In this document: positions 24,614 to 32,378 of the stretch, piece after piece
Position numbering within the stretch: position 1 is the stretch's first letter
Layout: each line of letters starts with the position of its first letter
Source: Clostridia bacterium
GTDB lineage: Bacteria > Bacillota > Clostridia > Clostridiales > Clostridiaceae
Direction: 5' to 3'
Length of the DNA stretch: 32,378 nt
NCBI GenBank assembly: GCA_012523855.1
Contig: JAAYTB010000118.1
Span: 1 to 32,378 of the forward strand
The notes under the pieces: model-generated
What the model was told of the DNA's origin: nothing
Database searches by the model: none
What the model saw: only the letters and a program-made list of their open reading frames with translations
Translations under genes and position numbers: made by a program

Positions 24614-26821
24614 ATGGAATATAAATACGCCGGAATAGTAGTTAATAATGAGTCTATAATGGTGGATAAATTATTTACCTATAAGATCCCAACGGAGCTA
24701 AGAGGATTAATTCAAATTGGCCATAGAGTGAAGGTTCCCTTCGGAAGAGGGGATAGGCTTATTGATGGCTTTGTTTTAGAATTGAAGGAGGACTTAGAGC
24801 AAAAGATTCCATATATAAAAAGTATAAAAACTATTTGTGACGAGTTTCCCTTGTTTAATGAGTTGGATTTAGATCTCATAAATATGATGAAAAAGCGTTA
24901 TTTAGCCACTTACATAGATTGTATTAAGTTAATTATTCCTACTGGTATAACGAAAGGGATTAGAAAAAAAACTGCCAACTTATTATACGTTAAACTTGCA
25001 CCAGAAGGAAAGTTTAACAAAAGCCCTTACAAGGAAATATATACTGCTGTAAAGAATAACCCAGGGGTATATACTAAAAGCGCTTTGAGTAAAGAGTTTG
25101 CCTATTCCTTAAGTTCTGTAAATACAATGATTAAGCATGGTTTTCTTACTACTGAGGAAACAGTTATAGATAGATTAGATTCAAAGCAATACAACAAGTA
25201 TTCAGCTAAAATTCTTAATGATGAACAGGAAAGAGCAGTAAGCTCAATATTGTATAAGGATGGAGGCAAGTTCCTTCTCCATGGGGTTACAGGTAGTGGT
25301 AAAACTGAAGTTTATCTTCATTTAGTGGATAGTATGTTAACAGAAGGAAAAGATAGTATTGTACTAGTACCAGAAATATCCTTAACCCCTCAAATGGTAG
25401 AGCGTTTTAAAGGTAGATTTGGTAATAATATAAGCGTTTTCCATAGTAAAATGTCTGATGGTGAACGATTTGATGAATGGATGCGTATTAAGAAAAGAAA
25501 AACAAAAATTGTTATTGGTGCTAGATCAGCCTTGTTTTTACCTCTTGAAAATTTAGGCATGATTATAATTGATGAAGAACATGAAAATAGCTATAAGTCT
25601 GAAAGTAATCCTAAATATGATGCCCGTGAAGTGGCAGAATATATAGCTGAAATGAAAGGATGTAAGCTTGTGCTGGGTACAGCTACACCATCTTTAGATT
25701 CATATTATAGAGCAAAATTAGGAGAATATGAGCTATTAGAAATAAAAAATCGAGTAGATAATGCTAAGCTACCTAATATGATGCTAGTTGATATGAGAGA
25801 GGAGTTAGCTAATAATAACAGATCTATCTTTAGTTTGAAGCTACACTCTGCTATTAATGAAGCTTTAGCCAAGGGTGAACAAATAATTTTGTTTCTAAAT
25901 CGAAGGGGATTCTCCACCTTTGTTTCCTGTAGAAAGTGCGGTTTTGTATATAAGTGTAAACAGTGTGATATATCATTAACTTATCACAGAGAAGATAATT
26001 TAATGCACTGCCATTACTGTGGCTATAAAGAGTCCATTAAGAACAAGTGTCCTAAATGTTCCAGCAAATATATAAAGTATTTTGGTATAGGAACAGAAAG
26101 GGTAGAGGAAGAAGTAAAAAAACATTTTCCTCAGGCTAAAACTCTTAGAATGGATATGGATACCACTAGAAGGAAAAATTCATATATTGATATATACGAA
26201 AGTTTCAAAAAAGGTGAGGCTCAAATCTTGATAGGAACTCAAATGATTGCTAAAGGATTAGATTTTCCAAATGTAACATTAGTAGGAGTATTAGCAGCAG
26301 ATTTAACTTTGAATTTACCAGATTATAAGTCTGCAGAAAGAACCTTTCAATTATTGACACAAGTATCTGGTAGAGCAGGAAGAAGTAGCAAGCAGGGAAA
26401 AGTAATAATTCAAACTTATAGTCCGGAACATTACAGTATCCAATTTTCTTTGACCAACGATTACAAGGGCTTTTATAATGAAGAAATAAATATAAGAGAA
26501 ACCATGAATTATCCTCCTTTCAAGAAGATAATTAACATTAACCTTAGTTGTGACAAAGAGAACTTGTTGATTAGAACTATAAAAGATCTAGGACTTAAAA
26601 TTAAAGAGTATTTAGAGGAAGATAAAAATATTAGTATGCTGGGACCATGTCCCTGCGCTATTTCAAAAATAAAAGATATGTATAGATGGCAGATAATTCT
26701 TAAAGGAGAGTTTCCTTTTGACACCGCAGCAAAAATAAAGAATATTGTATATGAAGAGTTAAAAGATGTTTATACGGAAGTAAAACTTAATTTAGATGTT
26801 AATCCAAATAGTTTAATTTAA
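24614..26821 (+). CDS. priA: Primosomal protein N' (replication restart helicase)
   Basis: 'LLHGVTGSGKTEVYLHLVD', 'IIIDEEHENSYKSE', zinc-binding CRKCGF/CKQC/CHYCGY/CPKC, 'LIGTQMIAKGLDFPNVTLVGVLAAD'. Confidence 0.97.
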   Translation: MEYKYAGIVVNNESIMVDKLFTYKIPTELRGLIQIGHRVKVPFGRGDRLIDGFVLELKEDLEQKIPYIKSIKTICDEFPLFNELDLDLINMMKKRYLATYIDCIKLIIPTGITKGIRKKTANLLYVKLAPEGKFNKSPYKEIYTAVKNNPGVYTKSALSKEFAYSLSSVNTMIKHGFLTTEETVIDRLDSKQYNKYSAKILNDEQERAVSSILYKDGGKFLLHGVTGSGKTEVYLHLVDSMLTEGKDSIVLVPEISLTPQMVERFKGRFGNNISVFHSKMSDGERFDEWMRIKKRKTKIVIGARSALFLPLENLGMIIIDEEHENSYKSESNPKYDAREVAEYIAEMKGCKLVLGTATPSLDSYYRAKLGEYELLEIKNRVDNAKLPNMMLVDMREELANNNRSIFSLKLHSAINEALAKGEQIILFLNRRGFSTFVSCRKCGFVYKCKQCDISLTYHREDNLMHCHYCGYKESIKNKCPKCSSKYIKYFGIGTERVEEEVKKHFPQAKTLRMDMDTTRRKNSYIDIYESFKKGEAQILIGTQMIAKGLDFPNVTLVGVLAADLTLNLPDYKSAERTFQLLTQVSGRAGRSSKQGKVIIQTYSPEHYSIQFSLTNDYKGFYNEEINIRETMNYPPFKKIININLSCDKENLLIRTIKDLGLKIKEYLEEDKNISMLGPCPCAISKIKDMYRWQIILKGEFPFDTAAKIKNIVYEELKDVYTEVKLNLDVNPNSLI

Positions 26822-26838
26822 AGGGAGGAATATAGAAT

Positions 26839-27291
26839 ATGGCTTTGAGAAATATTAGAACAGATAACGATGAAATTTTAAGAAAAAAAAGTAGAATAGT
26901 TGATGAAGTAAATGATAGAATTAAAGTATTGGTAAAAGATATGATAGAAACTATGTATCATGAAGAAGGGGTTGGATTAGCTGCACCTCAGGTAGGAATC
27001 TTAAAACGTATTGCTGTAGTGGATGTAGGGGAAGGGGTATATGTATTTATCAATCCTGAAATCTTAGAGGAAAATGGAAGTTGTGTAGATCTAGAAGGTT
27101 GTTTAAGTTTACCTGGAAGACAAGGTAAAGTTGATAGGCCTTCTAAAATAAAAGTTAAGGCCCTTAACGAAGATGGTGAGGAATTTGTGTTAGAGGCAGA
27201 AGGTTATTTTGCTAGAGCAATCTGCCATGAGGTAGATCATCTTAATGGTATATTATTTACTGATAAATTAGTTAGAAGCGAGGAAGAATAG
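26839..27291 (+). CDS. def: Peptide deformylase
   Basis: '[11 protein letters not shown]', 'EGCLSLPG', '[11 protein letters not shown]'. Confidence 0.97.
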   Translation: MALRNIRTDNDEILRKKSRIVDEVNDRIKVLVKDMIETMYHEEGVGLAAPQVGILKRIAVVDVGEGVYVFINPEILEENGSCVDLEGCLSLPGRQGKVDRPSKIKVKALNEDGEEFVLEAEGYFARAICHEVDHLNGILFTDKLVRSEEE

Positions 27292-27293
27292 CT

Positions 27294-28223
27294 ATGAAAA
27301 TTGTTTTTATGGGAACACCGGAATTTGCTGTGCCTACATTAAAAGCTTGTATAGAAAATTTTAATGTAACTGCAGTTTTTACTCAGCCAGATAAACCAAG
27401 AGGTCGAGGTAAAAAGCTTGCTTACAGTGAGGTTAAAGAAGAAGCCCTTAAGCATAATATAGAAATATTCCAGCCAGTAAAGCTTAAGGATGATAGGGAT
27501 ACCATTGAGAAACTAAAAGAAATGGCACCGGATTTTATTATTGTAGTAGCTTTTGGGCAAATACTACCTAAAGAAGTGCTGGATATACCAAAGTATGGAT
27601 GCATTAATTTACATGCTTCACTATTGCCTAAGTATAGGGGAGCAGCTCCTATTAACTGGTGTATTATAGATGGAGAAAAGTATTCTGGTAATACTACTAT
27701 GCTAATGGATGTAGGGCTAGATACTGGAGATATTCTTCTTCAAAGCAAAGTAGAAATTACTGATAGTATGACAGCAGGGGACTTGCATGACATCTTGATG
27801 GAAGATGGAGCAGAACTTATGGTGAAAACTATAAAAGCTATGGCCAATAATGAAATTACTCCTATTAAGCAAGATGATAGTAAAAGTTGTTACGCTTCAA
27901 TGCTTAATAAGGAGATGGCCCATTTACAATGGAATCAACCTGCAGTTAATATAGTTAATCTAGTAAGAGGATTAAATCCATGGCCAGTAGCTATATGTAA
28001 ATATAAGGATAAAGCTATGAAGGTTTTTCTTGCAGAAGTAAAGGGTGAAAATAAAGGAGAGAAACCTGCTACCATAGTGAAGGTGTCAAAGGAGGGTATT
28101 TTAGTAGCTGCTACAGATAAGTATGTATTAATAAAAGAAGTACAGTTCCCTAATGGAAAGAGAATGACCGTAGCAAATTATTTAAACGGGAACACTGTAG
28201 AAGAAGGGACAATATTAGAATAA
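27294..28223 (+). CDS. fmt: Methionyl-tRNA formyltransferase
   Basis: '[16 protein letters not shown]', '[18 protein letters not shown]'. Confidence 0.97.
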   Translation: MKIVFMGTPEFAVPTLKACIENFNVTAVFTQPDKPRGRGKKLAYSEVKEEALKHNIEIFQPVKLKDDRDTIEKLKEMAPDFIIVVAFGQILPKEVLDIPKYGCINLHASLLPKYRGAAPINWCIIDGEKYSGNTTMLMDVGLDTGDILLQSKVEITDSMTAGDLHDILMEDGAELMVKTIKAMANNEITPIKQDDSKSCYASMLNKEMAHLQWNQPAVNIVNLVRGLNPWPVAICKYKDKAMKVFLAEVKGENKGEKPATIVKVSKEGILVAATDKYVLIKEVQFPNGKRMTVANYLNGNTVEEGTILE

Positions 28224-28238
28224 ATTGAGGTATTGTAT

Positions 28239-29564
28239 ATGAACAGTAGGAAAATTGCTGTAGAAATATTGAATATGGTCTTGTATGAAGGAGCTTATTC
28301 AAATATTATAATTCGAAAGCTTTTAAATAAGTATAATGTGAAAGAAAAGGATAGAAGTCTTATTACGGAAATAGTATATGGGACTTTAAAATATAAGTAT
28401 AAACTAGATGTAATCCTGTCTAATTTAATAAATAGACCCTTTAAGAAAGTAGACAAAAAAGTTTTAAATATACTCAGAATTTCTATATATCAATTTATAT
28501 ATTTAGATAAGGTTCCTGAATATGCCATTGTAAACGAAGCAGTGAATCTAGCTAAAGAAATATCTATTGCTTCAAGTAAGTTTGTCAATGGTGTACTTAG
28601 AGCTTATCTTAGAAATAAAGATAAAAATTTTAACAAAGAAAAAGGAATAGTCAGTGAATTAGCCTATGAATACTCCTTTGATAAATGGATGGTAAAACTT
28701 TTTGTGAATCAATATGGTATAGAAAGGGCTAAGGAAATTCTTTATGGACTAAATAGCATTCCTTCTATTACTGTTAGAATCAATAGTCTACATTGGGAAA
28801 TTAATGATGTTTATCAGAGGTTGAAAACTTTAAATCACAATGTGGAAAAGGGAGTTGTTTGCCCTACTTCTATAAAGATTATAAAAGGTAGTAATGTGGA
28901 GAATAATCCGCTTTTTTCAGAGGGGGCTATAACTGTTCAGGATGAAAGTGCTATGTTAGCAGTACTGGCATTAGAAGTGAAAAAGAATCAAAAGCTTTTA
29001 GATATGTGTGCTGCTCCAGGTGGAAAGACTACCCATATGGCAGAGCTACTTCAGGGTAGCGGCAGTGTTTTAGCTTGGGATTTATATAAGCATAAAATAG
29101 ATTTGATTTTAGATAATGCTAAAAGACTTGGCATCCCAAATATTCATGCTGATGTATCGGATGCTACCGTATTTAATGATAAATTTCAGGAGTCTTTTGA
29201 TAGTGTTTTAGTTGATGTGCCTTGTTCTGGTCTTGGGATAATAAGAAAAAAACCAGAGATAAAGTGGACTAAAACTCAAAAAGATATGGAAGCCTTGTAT
29301 CATATTCAGGATCGTATTTTAGAGAACGCCTGTAAATATGTAAAAAGGGGAGGTTGTGTAGTATATTCTACCTGTACTCTAAATGTGATGGAAAACGAAA
29401 AAAGAATATATAAATTTTTAAAGAAAAATAAAGAGTTTGAAATTGAAAAATTGAATTTTGCTGAACAAACAAATTTTTTATATAATGATAGTGGCATGCT
29501 CACAATATTGCCCAGCCCTGATATGGACGGATTTTTTATAGCAAAATTGAGGAGAAAAATATAG
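28239..29564 (+). CDS. rsmB: 16S rRNA (cytosine-C5) methyltransferase RsmB
   Basis: NusB-like N-terminus; '[19 protein letters not shown]', '[18 protein letters not shown]', '[14 protein letters not shown]'. ATG 28239 preferred over TTG 28233. Confidence 0.95.
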   Translation: MNSRKIAVEILNMVLYEGAYSNIIIRKLLNKYNVKEKDRSLITEIVYGTLKYKYKLDVILSNLINRPFKKVDKKVLNILRISIYQFIYLDKVPEYAIVNEAVNLAKEISIASSKFVNGVLRAYLRNKDKNFNKEKGIVSELAYEYSFDKWMVKLFVNQYGIERAKEILYGLNSIPSITVRINSLHWEINDVYQRLKTLNHNVEKGVVCPTSIKIIKGSNVENNPLFSEGAITVQDESAMLAVLALEVKKNQKLLDMCAAPGGKTTHMAELLQGSGSVLAWDLYKHKIDLILDNAKRLGIPNIHADVSDATVFNDKFQESFDSVLVDVPCSGLGIIRKKPEIKWTKTQKDMEALYHIQDRILENACKYVKRGGCVVYSTCTLNVMENEKRIYKFLKKNKEFEIEKLNFAEQTNFLYNDSGMLTILPSPDMDGFFIAKLRRKI

Positions 29565-29575
29565 GAGAAATGACA

Positions 29576-30610
29576 ATGAAAAATATTTTTGATTTAAAAA
29601 TAGTAGAATTACAGAGCTGGATGGAATATAATGGAGAAAAGGGGTTTAGAGCTAAACAAGTTTTTGATTGGATTTATAAAGGAACTTTAGATTTTATGGA
29701 TATGGTTAATATCCCTTTAAGCCTAAGAAATAAGCTTAAGAGCAATTTTGCCATTGATCTTCCTGAAATAATCAAGTCTTATAAATCTAATTTGGACGAT
29801 ACTGTAAAAATGTTGTTGAAATACCAAGATGGCAATGTTATAGAAACAGTTATTATGAAATATAAGTATGGCAACACCGTTTGTGTATCTTCTCAGATTG
29901 GTTGTGGCATGGGTTGTAAATTTTGTGCTTCCACTATTAATGGTGTAGTTAGAAGCTTAACTGCAGGAGAAATACTTGGTCAGGTTATAGTGGCTGGTAG
30001 GTTTTTAGGAGAAAGAATTTCTAATGTTGTTATAATGGGTAGCGGAGAGCCCTTAGTTAATTATGACAATGTTTTGAAATTTATTGAAATAGTAAATTGG
30101 GAGCAGGGTTTAAATATTGGTCAAAGGCATATAACTCTTTCTACCTGTGGTATAGTTCCTAAAATACATCAGTTAGCTGAGGAAAATTTACAAATAACCC
30201 TAGCTATATCTTTGCATAGCCCTTGGGATGAGGAAAGAAAAAAGATAATGCCAATAGCAAATGAATATTCCATTATTGACATTGTTGAAGCTTGTAAATA
30301 TTATATAAATATAACAGGAAGAAGAATAACCTTTGAGTATGCATTAATAAATAATGTAAACGACAGGAAAGAGGATGCAGAGCAATTGATAAAGCTATTA
30401 AAAGGAATGTTATGCCATGTAAACTTGATTCCGATGAATGAAGTAAAGGAGAGTTCTTTTAAAAAGTCCTCAGTTTCTAGTATTCAATCTTTTCAAAAAA
30501 AATTAGAAGAGGGAGGAATTGATACAACAATTAGAAGAGAGTTAGGTGCTGATATAAATGCAGCTTGTGGTCAATTAAGAAAAAGTTATATAGAAAATAA
30601 TATTGATTAA
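29576..30610 (+). CDS. rlmN: 23S rRNA/tRNA adenine-C2 methyltransferase RlmN
   Basis: Radical SAM 'CKFCAST', '[13 protein letters not shown]', '[13 protein letters not shown]'. ATG 29576 has better SD spacing than 29570. Confidence 0.96.
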   Translation: MKNIFDLKIVELQSWMEYNGEKGFRAKQVFDWIYKGTLDFMDMVNIPLSLRNKLKSNFAIDLPEIIKSYKSNLDDTVKMLLKYQDGNVIETVIMKYKYGNTVCVSSQIGCGMGCKFCASTINGVVRSLTAGEILGQVIVAGRFLGERISNVVIMGSGEPLVNYDNVLKFIEIVNWEQGLNIGQRHITLSTCGIVPKIHQLAEENLQITLAISLHSPWDEERKKIMPIANEYSIIDIVEACKYYINITGRRITFEYALINNVNDRKEDAEQLIKLLKGMLCHVNLIPMNEVKESSFKKSSVSSIQSFQKKLEEGGIDTTIRRELGADINAACGQLRKSYIENNID

Positions 30611-30625
30611 GAGAGGGGTGAATAT

Positions 30626-31369
30626 ATGCTGGGGGCCTTAACAGATATTGGAAACATTAGACAGATTAATGAAGATTATTTTTCGTACTCCATAATAGAT
30701 GATATAGAAATTTATATAGTAGCAGACGGCATGGGGGGACATAATGCAGGAGAAGTTGCCAGCCAAGTGGCTGTGGAAGCAGTTATACAATATATTAAAG
30801 AAAATAAAGACACATCAGACTTAAAAGATTTGCTAAAGGATGCCATAGTCCACGCTAATAGTGTTATTTATAATAAGTCTAAAGAGAACCCTGATTTGAA
30901 AGGAATGGGGACAACTATTACAGCCTATTTTAAGAAAGGTAATGAATCAATGGTAGCCAATGTAGGTGATTCTAGTTGTTATATAGTGAAAGATGATAAA
31001 ATTAGTAAAATAACAAAAGATCATTCTTTAGTTCAACAATTAATTGATGAAGGTACTATAACTGAACAAGAGGCTAAAAATCATCCTAATAAGAATATAA
31101 TAACTCGAGCGATTGGAACCAGCCCTGATGTGGATGTTGATATTTTTGTATTAGAACCAAGGGGGATTAACAAAATTATCTTATGTAGCGATGGACTTAC
31201 CAACGAAGTTCAACCACAAGAGATATACCAATGTATTAAGGCAAACACAGACAATATGGAAGTATGTCGAGAATTAGTAAATTTGGCTAAGGAAAGAGGA
31301 GGCAAAGATAACATAACGTTGATGGTTATTGGAGGGGAGTGTAATAATGATAGGGACCATATTGAATAA
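30626..31369 (+). CDS. PP2C-family serine/threonine phosphatase (Stp/PrpC)
   Basis: '[13 protein letters not shown]', '[15 protein letters not shown]', 'VGDSSCYIV', 'CSDGLTNEV', '[11 protein letters not shown]'. Confidence 0.96.
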   Translation: MLGALTDIGNIRQINEDYFSYSIIDDIEIYIVADGMGGHNAGEVASQVAVEAVIQYIKENKDTSDLKDLLKDAIVHANSVIYNKSKENPDLKGMGTTITAYFKKGNESMVANVGDSSCYIVKDDKISKITKDHSLVQQLIDEGTITEQEAKNHPNKNIITRAIGTSPDVDVDIFVLEPRGINKIILCSDGLTNEVQPQEIYQCIKANTDNMEVCRELVNLAKERGGKDNITLMVIGGECNNDRDHIE

Positions 31370-32378
31370 CAGATACGAGATACTGGAAAAAATCGGCGAA
31401 GGCGGTATGGCTGAGGTCTACAAAGCTCGATGTCATAAGTTAAATAGGTATGATGCAGTAAAAATATTAAAGAGAGATAGTGCTAATGATCCAATTGTGG
31501 TAGAAAAGTTTAAGCGTGAGGCTACTGCCGTTGCAAACTTATCTGATAGTAACATAGTTAATATTTTTGATGTAGGAACGCAAGATGGCGTAAACTACAT
31601 AGTAATGGAGTATGTTAAGGGAAAAACATTAAAGGAATTAATTACTGAAAATGTTAGACTAAGCTATGAAAGAGCTATCGATATAGCAATACAAATTACC
31701 AAGGCATTAGATTGTGCTCATAGAAATAACATAATCCATAGAGATATAAAGCCACAGAATATTTTATTAACTGAAGAGGGAATAGTAAAGGTTACTGATT
31801 TTGGGATAGCAAAGGCAAGTAGTAATGTGACTATTACTAATTCTAATAAGGTAATTGGCTCAGCTCATTATTTTTCACCAGAGCAAGCACGTGGAAATTA
31901 TGTAGATACAAGAACCGATATATATTCTTTAGGTATAGTTATATATGAAATGGTGACTGGAAGGTTGCCTTTTGATGCCGAAAGTCCCGTTACCATAGCT
32001 TTAAAGCATTTACAAGATACAGCAATTCCACCTATTGAACTTAACAGCAGTATACCTAGTGGATTGAATACACTAATTCTTAAGTGTATGGAAAAGGATC
32101 CTAATAATAGATATCAATCTGCTAGAGAAGTATTAATGGATCTGATTAATATTCAGAGAAACTTAGATTATGAAGTGGTGACTGCACCAGTAGAAAATGA
32201 CCATACTAGAGTTATGGAACCAGTTAATGCACCTAGATATAGTGATGACGATGATGATTACGACTATGATTACGATTCTAGGGTAAGCAATAAGACTAAA
32301 AGATATCTTATATACTTTTTAATTGGAATTATAGTTTTAGTTATAGGTGGTATAACTGCAGTAGCATTTGCAAATAAA
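31347..32378 (+). CDS. prkC: PrkC-like serine/threonine protein kinase, truncated by window end
   Basis: ATG 31347 with SD ggagggg; [27 protein letters not shown]...DAVKILK...[11 protein letters not shown]...DFGIAKA; acidic juxtamembrane tract and TM at the window end. Not in ORF track (no stop). Overlaps the PP2C gene by 23 nt. Confidence 0.95.
   Translation, partial: MIGTILNNRYEILEKIGEGGMAEVYKARCHKLNRYDAVKILKRDSANDPIVVEKFKREATAVANLSDSNIVNIFDVGTQDGVNYIVMEYVKGKTLKELITENVRLSYERAIDIAIQITKALDCAHRNNIIHRDIKPQNILLTEEGIVKVTDFGIAKASSNVTITNSNKVIGSAHYFSPEQARGNYVDTRTDIYSLGIVIYEMVTGRLPFDAESPVTIALKHLQDTAIPPIELNSSIPSGLNTLILKCMEKDPNNRYQSAREVLMDLINIQRNLDYEVVTAPVENDHTRVMEPVNAPRYSDDDDDYDYDYDSRVSNKTKRYLIYFLIGIIVLVIGGITAVAFANK

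Noticed and set aside
1-32378. CRISPR array, prophage, transposase or tRNA/rRNA genes
   Set aside because: No regularly spaced repeats, integrase/transposase motifs or tRNA-like cloverleaf sequences recognised in the window.

Overview
This is a low-GC, Clostridium-like (Firmicutes) chromosomal window with five blocks. (1) A PadR-type regulator (-) is divergent from an 8-gene operon (~715-13103, +): secreted/membrane GATase-like protein, ABC ATPase, ABC-2 permease, coiled-coil/Gly-rich membrane protein, MoxR AAA+ ATPase, DUF58, BatA-like VWA protein, and a large protein with two VWA motifs plus a GATase-like segment. (2) An aldo/keto reductase. (3) A minus-strand sporulation cluster of the spoVA-2mob/'2Duf' type: DUF1657, DUF421+DUF1657 (2Duf), SpoVAC, SpoVAD, DUF1657. 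Two of its five genes carry 1-nt frameshifts, and no SpoVAE gene follows SpoVAD. (4) Polysaccharide deacetylase, zinc-ribbon protein, small ORF, GNAT, MscL, and an asparaginase that also carries a 1-nt frameshift. (5) A conserved housekeeping run: yicC-like, remA, gmk, rpoZ, coaBC, priA, def, fmt, rsmB, rlmN, PP2C phosphatase, and the start of a PrkC-like kinase truncated by the window end. The most notable observations are three 1-nt frameshifts confined to ~14.2-21.3 kb, a gene (second DUF1657) missing from the ORF track, the PadR/ABC/MoxR/VWA operon with a nested palindrome upstream, a strong hairpin ahead of moxR, and two small unlisted ORFs. Several ORF-track starts should be moved to better SD-positioned codons.
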